DNA of 64,000 nucleotides from Erodium maritimum (taxonomy: Eukaryota > Streptophyta > Magnoliopsida > Geraniales > Geraniaceae). The notes below the pieces were generated by a model, which saw only the letters and a program-made list of their open reading frames with translations, was not told where the DNA came from and searched no databases. A program made the translations under genes and the position numbers. The stretch is taken from the NCBI GenBank assembly GCA_963921825.1, contig OY997590.1, positions 37,279,039 through 37,343,038 of the forward strand, read 5' to 3'. This document shows, in pieces, positions 1 through 10,286 of the stretch (position 1 is its first letter; every line of letters starts with the position of its first letter).

Positions 1-559
1 GTTTTTCAACCACATAGCACATACCTCTATAGAATTATTACTTGACAAGGAGAGATCTGCATTTATGATGTAGGAGTATATCAGATGCAACCCAAGAGAT
101 GAGAATAAAAATCAGATGTAGACCATTAACTAGACTCCCTAAATATAGCATAAAAAGAAACAACGGAGAAGCAAGACATACATCTTTGCATCCTATGAAT
201 AGCTTAATAACAGATAAGCATAACACTTTAAAGGCAAAATAATAACACTTCTAAGTTTTGGGATCAATGTGCTACTAAACTAAAGCAGTAATCTGGAAGT
301 ACAGGTCCACAAAGTAGTTTTTGAGAGATTAAATAGCTTTCTGAATGTGGTGTTTTGAGCTTCCAATACGAAAGTACAAGTACAGTACTTGAAATTAACC
401 AATGTGATCTTTTTTTTAAAAAATTATCAGCTTTCTAGAACCAACTAGCATAAATTACATAGCCTAATAGGTGGATGGCACAAGGGTTTCCACGAATGTA
501 TTTCTTCCAAACATTAAATTTCAGGTTACTACTGAAAAGGATTATGAAACAAAGTCTAC
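1..559 (-). other. Presumed intron of the MGSACC gene; no exon recognised
   Basis: AT-rich sequence downstream (minus strand) of a good splice donor at 559/558. I see no convincing coding exon, although one may be hidden. The gene probably continues past the left edge of the window. Confidence 0.4.
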
Positions 560-878
560 CTGAAGGGCGTGTAATAGGATTTGATCCAACTGCTTCATGA
601 AGAGAGGACTTCTCAGAGGTTGGTGTTCCAATATTCTCAAGTAGGCTTACCCCATCTGAAAAATTACTTCTCCCAGATCCAAATGTCAGTTTCAATTCCC
701 TGCTTACATTCCTACAAGAAAACTGAATTGAACTACCAATTTCACCCGCCACTCGCCCTCGATTATCCCATCGGAAGTTCCATGATGGTGAATCTGCATC
801 ATTCCTTTGCGAACTTTCCCCTCCAATTCTGTTTGGAAGGGTTGCATCCCTTGCAGCAACACAACAAGCTGAACCCAT
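560..878 (-). CDS. First coding exon of a plant protein beginning MGSACCVAARD (probable RING-type family), partial gene
   Basis: An ATG at 878 opens a frame beginning MGSACCVAARD; an in-frame TGA at 917-915 lies upstream, so this is a true start and the bases above it are 5' UTR. The exon runs about 106 codons and ends at a consensus donor (CTTCAG then GTAGAC) at 560/559; the open frame beyond that is probably intron. Gly2 followed by Cys5-Cys6 fits N-myristoylation plus palmitoylation, suggesting membrane attachment (inference). The N-terminus and the segment WNFRWDNRGRVAGE resemble, from memory, an uncharacterised land-plant family whose long form ends in a RING finger. That part is outside the window, so the E3-ligase reading is only a family inference. 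The gene appears intact as far as seen. Confidence 0.65.
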
Positions 879-963
879 GATCAACTGATGTATACAGAGT
901 TGACTGATATGGGTTCAACACAAGAAGAGGAGCCACCAAGTATAGATACTATACTCTCTCTAC
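879..963 (-). other. 5' UTR segment joined to the MGSACC coding exon
   Basis: On the minus strand a pyrimidine-rich tract ending TTCTTGAACAG forms a good splice acceptor at 965/964, so this exon probably begins at 963 and runs into the start codon at 878. The in-frame stop at 917-915 makes it untranslated in the main frame. Confidence 0.5.
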
Positions 964-1071
964 CTGTTCAAGAAATAAAAAAAGGGGAAGGAAATCAAGT
1001 ACAGCCTTCAGTAACCAATTTATCAGGGCCAATTATGATAAAGATTAACTAAAAAAGTAAGACAAACCTAC

Positions 1072-1110
1072 CTCAAACCATACCCGAGGAGATGGTTTCC
1101 ATTCAGAGTC
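1072..1110 (-). other. Candidate 39-nt upstream mini-exon
   Basis: On the minus strand this stretch is bounded by CATTTTACAG and GAG/GTAGGT, both consensus splice sites. It is exactly 13 codons and reads DSEWKPSPRVWFE, which looks protein-like, but splicing to the next exon reaches a stop after four codons and the main start lies further downstream. It may be a 5' UTR exon of the MGSACC transcript, an alternative exon, or chance. Confidence 0.3.
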
Positions 1111-2208
1111 CTGTAAAATGTAACAAAAATGAAATTTCAACAGTAGCCTTCACCCATAGGAACTAAATGTATTTCATAGAATGGAGTACCAAAATGGGTA
1201 TCAATATACATGAAATTATAAACCACCAAAAAATAAGTTGCAGTGCACTTGATCATTTCAGTCTGATGCTTAAAATATACGATGAGAAGAGCAAATCAAC
1301 AAACTAAATTCCCAGACTACATTATATCTAGCAAAGGATGAATATATTTGTGTGCATGTGTCATCATTCCCTCACTTGGATTTCATCATTAAAGTATAAA
1401 TCCATATCTCCCGTGTCATGCAAACTCGGTATCATATTAATTAGGGAGAATACATAAAAACCACCATTAAATTCATACAAACTAAAACAGCTTGTACATT
1501 CTCAAGTGGAGCGAAAAAAGAGAGAGATTGCCAAGATTCACAAAGTTTCAAATTGTCTCTTCTATAAATACAAGGCAATATGAAGTCAGTGACAAGCAAA
1601 AACACATCCAATCACACTTGTTGGCAGCTGAAACTATGTCCTGAGGCATATAATCAAAATCAAAGGTCATTACAATCAATATATCAGAATGCAATAAACA
1701 AGAAAATAATTCCTGCAACCCTGAGAATATAGTTAACGGATCTACACACACTGATAATTACAAGGATCAAGACAGTACACACATTGAAGCCCTTTCAGAA
1801 AAGGAAATTAAAAACACGAAGCACAGTAAGATTTAACCACATTTACACCGTTTCCTTAAATCAACCTACAAAACACAACAAACAGCAGATGACCCACCTA
1901 AACTAATCAAAGCTAGTTTCAGGAGAACATTGAGATGCTAAACCATCTGCAGTAATGAATGAGTGAGATACGGAGATGGGCATGGAAAGTAGGGTTGTGA
2001 GAAGGGGACACAAATCTTTACTGTGAATAGAAAAAAGTGGGCTTAGAGAGAAATAGAATATTACATACAATTTCAGAGACTAGAGGTCCGGTGGAGGACG
2101 ACGGAGCAGGCTATGAAGATTTGGCGGCAGAGAAAGGAAGAGGATTGTCAGAGAAGCCGCGTGAGAGAGAAAATAGACTATGCGAAATTGTGCCACGTAC
2201 TGAGGTAA
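1111..2208 (-). promoter_or_regulatory. Presumed leader, introns and promoter-proximal region of the MGSACC gene
   Basis: No ORF is convincing here. On the minus strand about 2200 to 2050 is rich in CTCTCT and TTCCTCTT tracts typical of plant 5' leaders, so transcription of the leftward gene probably starts near here. The Harbinger MITE at 2212 lies directly beside this putative start region. Confidence 0.35.
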
Positions 2209-2211
2209 TAA

Positions 2212-3000
2212 GAGCATGTACAACGGGCCGGCCCTCGCCCCTGAAAAATACGGCGCTGGCTTCGGGCCTCGCCCCTCGACCACGCTGGCCCTCTCTCGGG
2301 CCGAGACTTGGCATCCCACATCGATTTTTTTTAAAACAAATTATTTTGTCAATTATGGGATTTAAACCCTCAACCTCAAGGGGTTTAAAGCCTTGTGGTT
2401 CTACCATTGAGCTAGATGACCTTTTGTTATTATGTTTTATTATGATTAATATGATATACTTTTAATTTTAGAGTGAAATGCATGTTAAAATTTAAAATCA
2501 AATTTTCTTTTTAATAGATTATATATTATATAATTTAGTATTGGATGATATTTCAAATAAAATGACATATTTATATAATATATATTTGACCATATTATCA
2601 TTTTTGTGTGTATTTATATCCGGTCCGATTCAAAGATTTTTCGTTATAGCAACTACTATGAATATTACATAGTTGACCATATTATTCCATACACATATTT
2701 TATTGATTTATTTTCCATTATTAAAAAGTTCATTTTATTCGTGTTAAATTTATTTATTATTTATTTATTGTCATTAATTATTTTTTTCACATTTGTTTAT
2801 ATAATTTAAACGGTTTCTGATAAAGAATTAAATAAAACAGCAAAATATCAATTAATAATCCAGTCAGCACAAGGCCTCAGAGGGGCCTCTCCATTGCAAA
2901 ACACCCACTATTCTGCAGCCCTAGGGACTCACTTTTGTCCAGTCAGCACAAGGGCCCCAGAACCAGGGCCTCACGCAGGGCCTTTCTGTAGTACATGCTC
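2212..3000. mobile_element. PIF/Harbinger-type MITE with TAA target duplication
   Basis: Ends are GAGCATGTACAAC on the left and the reverse complement of GAGCATGTACTAC on the right, flanked by TAA at 2209-2211 and 3001-3003, the TWA target typical of PIF/Harbinger. The right 150 bp match, in inverted orientation, the left end of the larger ORF1-bearing element at 22593-24927, so this is a 789-bp deletion derivative of the same family. The interior is AT-rich and carries a tRNA-like relic. Confidence 0.85.
2348..2421 (-). pseudogene. tRNA-Lys-like relic
   Basis: The minus strand contains a tRNA-like A box (TAGCTCAATGGT) and B box (GGTTTAAATCC), with an anticodon stem CAAGG/CCTTG around a loop containing CTTTAAA. 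The order and sequence most resemble plant tRNA-Lys. Defects include a two-base-longer anticodon loop, a mismatch in the D stem, a weakened T stem and only about four acceptor pairs, so a functional tRNA is unlikely. It could be a captured tRNA gene or the head of a tRNA-derived SINE. Confidence 0.6.
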
Positions 3001-3153
3001 TAATGTATTCTTACTTCTCTATTTTTCTTCCAGGTTTTCCTTTTTAATTTCCAGTGTTTGCTCAATGAAACCGTAAAATGACTCTTCAGCTCTATTGGGC
3101 CACCAGATTTAGTCCACTGGGCCTTCTGACTTAGACCGATGAGTCTTCTGAAG

Positions 3154-3689
3154 CAATGTTGTAAAAAAAAACCGCCTAGAGGCGTCTAGGCTCCGCCTGG
3201 AGGCGTCTAGGCTCCGCCTGGAGGCGTCTAGGCTCCGCCTAGGCGCTGAAATGGGCTCTGCCGACCGGATTTATCCTCTTAGGGCGTTCCAGACCGTTTG
3301 GACGGAATATTACAGATTAATCCCCGATTCGAACGATTAATCACCGTCTGGGCGATTAATTGAGCGGGTCAGTCAGGCGTCAGATCGGATTTGTAGTTAA
3401 AAAAACAGTTTCTAACCTTCTACAAACCAAGTGAAACCATAAAATTATGCTAATTGATAGTCATAATTATTGATATTCTTTTAAGAATTGTATGATACTT
3501 TTAGTTTAATAGAATATTTATGTTTTTATTATATTTAATGTTCGATGTTATTAATATTTTTTGTATAATATAATATAAATTTTGATAATATATAATAAAA
3601 AAACAATAAAATAACAATCTGATTAATCTCCACCTAGCACCTAGGACCCCTTCCCGCCCGACTAGCGCCTAATGTTTTTTACAACCTTG
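3154..3689. mobile_element. hAT-type MITE with 8-bp target duplication
   Basis: A perfect 8-bp duplication TTCTGAAG flanks the element (3146-3153 and 3690-3697). The terminal inverted repeats are CAATGTTGTAAAAAA and CAAGGTTGTAAAAAA, matching the CANNG ends and 8-bp target sites of hAT elements. No coding capacity. Near the left end three 21-bp units containing GGCGTCTAGGCTCCGCC repeat; the interior has several GATTAATC motifs. Confidence 0.9.
3173..3245. repeat. 21-bp tandem repeat, three units
   Basis: Units starting GGCGTCTAGGCTCCGCC lie at 3181, 3202 and 3223. Each is itself partly palindromic (CGCCTAGAGGCG type), so the tract can fold. It is internal to the hAT MITE. Confidence 0.85.
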
Positions 3690-3769
3690 TTCTGAAGTGA
3701 CGGTGGCTCAGCCGTCAACATATTGTTCTGATAAAGACTACACTCCGAATGGATAGTTCACACAAAGAT

Positions 3770-3868
3770 AGAACCCCAACTTAGGTGTAATTTACATCTT
3801 AACTCCTCAACTCCCCCTCAAGCTGAGGCATAGATATTAATCATGCCCAGCTTGTTACAAAGTCACAT
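3770..3868 (-). pseudogene. Inverted 3'-terminal scrap of a related copia element
   Basis: Read on the minus strand, this matches the last coding bases and polypurine tract of the copia element whose end lies at 11680-11733 (a CTTGTAACAAGCTG...GAGGGGGAG arrangement), followed by unrelated sequence. It abuts the left LTR in opposite orientation. Confidence 0.65.
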
Positions 3869-3870
3869 CG

Positions 3871-4017
3871 TGTAATTAGTATTGAGGAGTTGAGAAGTCA
3901 CCATTAATGATCTCTTCATTAATGGAGTAGTTGAAGGGTCTCAATCCTTGTGTATATATAGTTGTGCCTTGTGTATAATCAAAACAAGTTGAATGAGAAC
4001 ATATTTTCTCATTTCCA
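3871..4017 (+). repeat. Left LTR of copia element (147 bp)
   Basis: Starts TGTAATTAG, ends TTTCCA and matches the right LTR at 11734-11880 with four base differences that I could see. A tRNA-Met-type primer site TGGTATCAGAGC follows at 4020. Flanking 5-mers (CATCG left, CAGGG right) do not match, so the original target duplication is lost or the element is rearranged. Confidence 0.9.
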
Positions 4018-4019
4018 CG

Positions 4020-4031
4020 TGGTATCAGAGC
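4020..4031 (+). other. Copia primer-binding site
   Basis: TGGTATCAGAGC, the usual plant copia primer site complementary to the initiator tRNA-Met 3' end, two bases after the left LTR. Confidence 0.9.
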
Positions 4032-4518
4032 ATGTGGTAGCTCTGAGGGATTAGGGAAATTAGGAGAAAGCCTCCATTTTTGTCCGGTGTGAACTACCAC
4101 TGCCCACGAGTGCAGATTCGTGTTGTTATCGACAACGTCTTTTCTCACCTCCTATCCCATAAGATAGAGGATCTTCTGGGCTGCTCGTATCTGAAACGTC
4201 GGACCTATCCCACCACCACTGGAGTCACACTTTCCAGGCGAAGTCACGAAGGTGTTGAACCTGTTCCGGTCATTTCACGAAGCTCCCGACTTCATTTTTC
4301 CTCACCGCCGGCGAGTGAAGCTATATCGGAGGAAAACCGACCGTGCTGGAAGTTTTGGGATTTTTTGCCGCAGCACAGGCAGCGCGTGATGTCATGTGCC
4401 ACCGTACTCCTTCGCCGCACATCCGCTGAAAGTCAATATCTCTATTTTCCTGCTTCTGCCAAGCTGGTCCGAGTATTTTTCATTTGTTATTATTCAATTC
4501 TACGCTTTACTTCTTTGA

Positions 4519-4795
4519 ATGGCTGAAGAGACCAAAAATACAATTGTGATGGAAAGCATCCCCATAATGTCATGAATAACATATCACAAATTGACTGCAC
4601 CCAATTATACGGGTTGGTCAAAGAGTGTTCGTATCTATTTACGAAGTATTTCAAAGGATGATCACCTTTTTGATGATCCCCCCTATCGATGATGATGCTA
4701 AGAAAGAATGGGTGCGTGATGATGCACTCTTGTTCCTTCAGATCAGGAACTTTATTGATCCGGAAGTGGTTACTTTGGTTAACCATTGTGAATAT
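4519..4795 (+). pseudogene. Copia gag, N-terminal piece (broken)
   Basis: ATG at 4519 starts MAEETKN; an in-frame TGA follows at 4573, and a run of six C at 4678-4683 shifts the frame. The later frame contains the copia gag-like stretch around IDDDAKKEWVRDDALLF and ends in VNHCEYV, where the solo LTR begins. Reading resumes at 7829 on the far side of that insertion. Confidence 0.75.
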
Positions 4796-6759
4796 GTTAA
4801 TGTAAGAACCGCTCCCAGTCGATTCCGGTCAAACCGATGACTTTTAAGACAAGGTTGACTTTCTGCCGGAAAAGTCAACTGATGACTCGGGAAGTCACTC
4901 GGGGCTTTTCCGGGGCCCAAAAAGCTTAGCCGTCATCACGGTTGGCTTAATTGGCCCGTTTCCATTCTTTTGAGTATAATATCGAAGGAAGTCAATTTTG
5001 GTCAAAATCGAGCTTTTTATCGAATCGATACATTTAAATTTGGACTGCTGGATTTTAAATGGAAGAGAGTGGTCCCCACTTTTCCAAGTGTCACTAATGG
5101 CTTGGAGGGAAGGAAAGAGGCTCAAATGTCATCTCTACCCTCACTAGTTGTCCACAAAAGGGATAAGAACTAAAGGGTTTTTGGTCTTTTACACCTCTAG
5201 GTCTTTTTAAAGTATTAGATGACACAAAATCAGCTCACACTATAGTGTTGCAGCCAAAAATCACAAAGGGAGAGAGCAAGAGAGAAGCTCATTTCTTGAG
5301 GAAGAAAATAGTGGAGAAAGTTTGGATTTTGGAGCTAGTTCTTCATCCTTTTGACACCATTTTGCTTCCCTCTTCTTCATCTCATCATCCTAAAGGTATG
5401 GATGCTCTCAACTCTTCATTTCATCTACTCTCAACTCTTGGGTTTTGTGGGTTTTGGCTTGAAAATTGTTGAACTAGCCTTAGGTTGGTCTATTGGAGAA
5501 GGAGTAGTGAAGTAGGATGTTGAGATGATGCTTTTGTTGAAGTTTGATGAACATTTTGGAACTTTTGATTTGATTGTGATTTGGAAAATCATTGGAAACT
5601 TGTTTGTTTGTTGATTCCTACCATGGGTAAAGGAGTTTTGGAGGTATTTGATGGTTTTGGGAGCTGGAAATGGTTAAAAGTGGAGTTTGGTGGTGATTTT
5701 TCGGAGAAAAGAAGCTGGAGGTTGAAGAAGGGCGGAACTGCCCTGGAGGGTCCCGTGACGGGTGACGTCACGGCTCCGTGAGGGAGACCGTGACAGCACA
5801 CGTCACGGCTCCGTGACGTCTTCCGTGAGGGTCGGTGTCACGGCTCCGTGACCGTGTCCGTGACCGACCAGTTCAGAAGGGTTTTTGAGGGTTTTTCCCC
5901 CGTTTTGATCGTGGTTAGGAGCTGAACTTTGGAGGGGTGTTGGGAACCTTTTTTTACTGTCAAGTGGAGTCTAATTAGAGTTTTGTTTTTTGATCAAAGA
6001 CCACAAGACCTTGAAGAACGAAGACCTTGAAGAAAGAAGACCTTGCCGGTACCCGTGTGAAGGACGGTGTGGTGACCATCGCTTGTGACAACAGAGTGTT
6101 GAGAGGAAGACCCCGAGGTAGGGAAAATCTTAACTTCTCATTTAAATAACGCTTAGTATGCATGTTAGGTTAATAAAAAATGGAAAGGTCCTAGAATTGC
6201 CTATAGGATGCGAATAACTAGAATAATCGCTTTTCAATTACTAATAAATGGATGAGTCTAGTGTGCATGTTTAGGATGATGACTATTAGTGAAGCTTGCT
6301 TTCAATACTTGGGAATTGATTTACTGGTAGAGAGGCTGTGAAGAGCTATCGGATTAGTTGTGTGCTAGGTTCACATGCTTGGTTGCTAGTTATTAGGTTA
6401 ATTTAAGAGTCTAATGAAACTAGTTTAGCTTGCATGTTTGAATGTTTAATTGATCTTTCACATTATGATTGATTGGTTGAATGCGTACTTGGTTGATTGG
6501 GTGTTTACATTGATATAACTGTTGATTAAACGGATGATCGAGTATGACTGGTTGTGCCACGGGGTACAATCAGGTGATCGATGTACCGCTGGTTCATGAC
6601 AGGTAAGTATACGGTAAGCGTGGAATGGTATTGGATGTCTTTGTTGTGATGAACGTATGCCTTGACGAGTGTTGAATGATGATTGAATGATAACGCTAGT
6701 TCCTTTATCTTTATTCTTAAGATGTATGTTTGAATGATTGTTTGGTTCGGTACTACACC

Positions 6760-6775
6760 GGGGGGGGGGGGGGGG
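6760..6775 (+). repeat. Poly-G tract, 16 G
   Basis: Uninterrupted run of G inside the solo LTR just upstream of the 45-bp tandem repeats. Confidence 0.95.
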
Positions 6776-6817
6776 TAATCCGGTGCCGTTTTGGTGGTTG
6801 GAGTTGGACGGATGTAC

Positions 6818-7043
6818 GGGATATTGAGTGATGTGAGGAGCTTATTGCTCGGCAGATCCTACGGGATATTGAGTGATGTGAGGAGCTTATTGCTCGGCAG
6901 GTCCTACGGGATATTGAGTGATGTGAGGAGCGTATTGCTCGGCAGATCCTACAGGATATTGAGTGATGTGAGGAGCTTATTGCTCGGCAGATCCTACGGG
7001 ATATTCATTGATTATTGGGGCCAGAGGGCTCGGCAGATCCTAC
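6818..7043 (+). repeat. 45-bp tandem repeat in the solo LTR
   Basis: Four near-identical 45-bp units, each starting GGGATATTGAGTGATGTGAG, begin at 6818, 6863, 6908 and 6953. A diverged 46-bp fifth copy follows. The units stay open in one frame as a 15-residue repeat, but nothing suggests translation. Confidence 0.95.
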
Positions 7044-7828
7044 GGGATATTGATTTTGGTGACTGAGGTTTCACCTAAGTGGGTGTGTCCCACGGGAGCA
7101 CTACTTGCTTCCCTATGATTTATGGTCCTTTGGAGGCATATCCGAATGGTTTTCGGTGCCCCGAAGCATGTACCTCCTCTGGACCGAGGGAAAATCGGAT
7201 ATGACATGGATACTCTGGTGGATTGGGACATGAACCCGAGGTGATCCCAGAATCTATCCATCGATCGGAGGCTTGAGAAAGCAAGTGGTTGACAGGATAT
7301 TGATTACTTCTAGTTTACTCTTATTGATTCGTTAAAGTAATTCTTTTGAAATTCCTTATGATACTATTACCTTGAGAATATTGTCTTATTGTAGTTATTC
7401 CTGTTTCTTTATTATTTCCTTATTAATTGTATTAAACTATTGATTCGAGTTACCTTTGTAAGCAGTTTACTATTTGACCTAAGGGTTGAGTTATTAAGGT
7501 TTTCCCTACTGAGCGTAAGCTCACTCCCTTTGGTTTCTGATTGTGTTACAGGCGTGCCGGATGTCTAGTGAGTTCGAGGCTCGGGAGCTTTTGGACTTCT
7601 TGGGGCTTTTAGTAGAGTTATGTTGGTCTTGTGTATTGAACATCCTTTATCTTACTATTTACGTTGAGTTGTGACTCACGAGGATTTGAACTACTTGTTT
7701 ATATATATCTTTTGATGGAGCTTTTATGAGAATTTTAAGGTTTTATTAATTGGTTATGATTTCTATTCATTTCAACTCAGGTCACGTCTCGAGTCCGGTC
7801 AAATCCGAATTTGGGGCGTGACAGTTAA

Positions 7829-9020
7829 AGAGTTGATGGATTCTTTAGATTTTATTTATTCTGGGGAAGGGAATGTTGCACGTATTTATGATGTTTGTCG
7901 GGGCTTTTATCGTGCTGAGCAAGGAGAGCAATCCCTACAAACCTATTTCATGAATTTTAAGAAGACTTATGGGGAATTAAATGCAGTAATGCCTTTCAGC
8001 ACAGATGTTAAAGTTCAACAGACACAACGGGAACAAATGACGATCATGAGCTTTCTTGCAGGACTTGGCTCTCAGTTCGAGTCAGCCAAATCTCATATTT
8101 TATCTATCACAGAGCTAACCTCGTTGGTTGAGGTATTTAGCAGAGTTCTCCGGACAAACGACCAGAAAGGGGAGACGTCATCCACACCTCATGTTCACAA
8201 TGCTCTTATTGGTCACTCAAGGGGTGGTTCTCCCAATTCTCGCCCCTATGGGAGAGGGGGCCAGAGGGGAGGTGGACGAGGAAGCAATTCTGGTCGTTGG
8301 AGTAATCCTGGTCGTTGGAATAATCGGAATCAGGAGATTGGTTGGGGCAGTCAACATCATGAGACAGGGGGAGTTATCTGCTTCTATTGTAATGAACCGG
8401 GACATACCAAGAGATTGTGTCCAAAGTGGCTCCCACGATCATCTGCTAATGTTTATGCTACTTCTGATCGGACCATCTCTATATCTGCAGCCGAGTATGA
8501 CCGTCTCCGCCAGTACCAGGACACATCCGCGCACTCATCTCACTCTGTCACTTATGCCGCTGAGTCAGGTAATCTACCTAAGTGCCTCATTTCTTCCCAA
8601 TCCCAATCTCAATGGGTCCTTGATTCTGGTGCCACAGATCACATGACAGGTAACCCTAAAATACTTGACACTTTTGAGCCTCGTACTTCATGTTCTTCTG
8701 TTACCTTAGCTGATGGTTCTCAATGTTCTGTTCTTGGGTCTGGAACGGTCAACCTCACACCATCCATTTTCTTACCTTATGTCTTAAGTTTACATGGATT
8801 CTCTTTTAATTTGATTTCCATCAGTAAAGTTACTCGTGCCCTCAATTGTTGTGTCTCATTTTATCCTGATCATTGTCTGTTTCAGGATCTTTTGACGAAG
8901 AGGATTATTGGTAAAGGACATGTATCGGGGGGGCTTTACATCATGAATACCGAGAAACCTACACCACCAGTTGCTTGTTCAGCCTCCTTAACCTTACTTG
9001 AAGCCCATTGTCGTTCTGGC
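7829..9020 (+). pseudogene. Copia gag C-terminal part, zinc knuckle and protease
   Basis: Continues gag after the solo LTR. A CCHC zinc knuckle (CFYCNEPGHTKRLC) lies at about 8380-8421, and the copia protease active site with DSGATDHMTG starts at 8622. The frame is open through the pre-integrase region until about 9020, where a frameshift moves the continuation to another frame. In the family, gag packages RNA and the aspartic protease cuts the polyprotein. Confidence 0.85.
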
Positions 9021-10286
9021 CACAGTTTGAGAAGGTACAATCTTTTGATTGTGAAGCATGTCGGTTTGATAAACATCATCGTCTCCCTTCTACTCCTCGA
9101 GTCAAGAAAAGAGTCAGCTCTCCTTTTGAATTGGTTCATTCTGATGTTTGGGGTCCGTCCCCTGTAGTGTCTAAAACTGGGGTTCAGTACTTTGTTTCTT
9201 TTAGGGAGGATTTTTCTCGAACTACATGGCTTTATTTCATGAAAAATCGTTCTGAGTTATTTTTCTCATTTTACTGCTTTTTGTGCTGAAATACAAACGC
9301 AGTTTGGTAATAATGTGCGTATTTTGAGAAGTGACAATGCCAAAGAATATTTTTCCGAGCCATTCACTACCTATATGGCTCATAATGGTATTCTTCATGA
9401 ATCATCTTGTGTTGATACCCCGTCTCAAAATGGGGTTGCTGGAAGGAAAAATAGACATCTTCTTGAAACTGCAAGGGCCCTTTTATTTCAAACACATGTA
9501 CCAAAATATTTTTGGGCTGATGCTGTCTCCACTGCATGTTTTCTCATTAATCGTATGCCTTCGTTTGTCCTTCAAGGTGACATCCCGTATCAGGTCTTAT
9601 TACCCACTAAACCTCTTTTTCCTATTGCTCCTTGTATCTTTGGGAGTACATGTTTTGTTCGCGATGTTCGCCCTAGTCGGACAAAACTGGATCCAAAATC
9701 GGTCAAGTGTGTTTTCTTGGGATATTCTCGGTTGCAGAAAGGATATCGTTGTTATTGTCCAGATCTCCATCGATATCTTGTCTCCATTGATGTTACTTTT
9801 ATGGAGCATTGTCCGTTCTTTTATTCGGCTGTTCCTCACACTCCAAGACAGGGGGAGAACGATGACTTGTTAGTCTACCACATCTCTCATCGAGAATCGA
9901 TTGTACCTACACCTACCACCACACCATCTATGCATAATGTTCCGGATCCACCACCACCACCACTACCAATCCGATACATTTATTCTCGTCAACATGCCCC
10001 TCTCACTACACAGCCCCCTCCCGCTACATGTCCAGAGCCAAGTTCCTCTTCGCCACCAGATCCTACCGACCTCCCTATCGCCCTTCGTAAAGGTAGACGA
10101 CAATGTACGTATCTTATCTCTTCTTTTGTGTCATATGATCAGTTGTCTCCTTCATCTTGTTCCTTCATAGCCTCTCTTGATTCAGTCTCAATTCCTAAAA
10201 CTATTCAAGAGGCATTGTCTCATCCTGGTTGGCGTTCAGCGATGATAGAAGAAATGAGTGCATTGGATGCGAATGGTACTTGGTAG
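9021..10286 (+). pseudogene. Copia integrase, frameshifted, catalytic Glu lost
   Basis: The pre-integrase zinc-binding remnant (CEACRFDKHHR) and DVWGP region occupy one frame to 9289, and the core continues in another frame from about 9290. The second catalytic Asp is in RSDNAKEYF. In the NGVAGRKNRHL motif, the Glu expected before RKNRHL is Gly (GGA at 9441-9443), so the DDE triad is broken. The C-terminal part runs through a proline-rich linker to the start of RT and hits an in-frame TAG after DANGTW at 10284. Confidence 0.85.

Larger units (their letters stand above)
4801..7823 (+). mobile_element. Solo LTR of a gypsy (chromovirus-like) element, nested in copia gag
   Basis: Begins TGTAAGAACC and ends GGGGCGTGACA, with a perfect 5-bp target duplication GTTAA at 4796-4800 and 7824-7828. 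It is 3,023 bp and shares islands with the LTR at 43413-46282 (for example AAAAGCTTAGCCGTC and the GGGGCGTGACA end), so it is a different subfamily of the same broad clade. It contains no polyprotein. Removing it rejoins the copia gag frame. Confidence 0.88.

Noticed and set aside
581..880. 99-codon plus-strand ORF
   Set aside because: Antisense to the well-supported MGSACC coding exon.
2348..2421. Functional tRNA gene
   Set aside because: Anticodon loop too long and acceptor and D stems mismatched.
2037..2465. 142-codon plus-strand ORF
   Set aside because: Straddles the gene leader and the Harbinger MITE boundary, so it cannot be an ancestral gene.
6791..7066. 91-codon ORF with 15-residue repeats as a repeat protein
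   Set aside because: Produced by the 45-bp tandem array (a multiple of three) inside a solo LTR.
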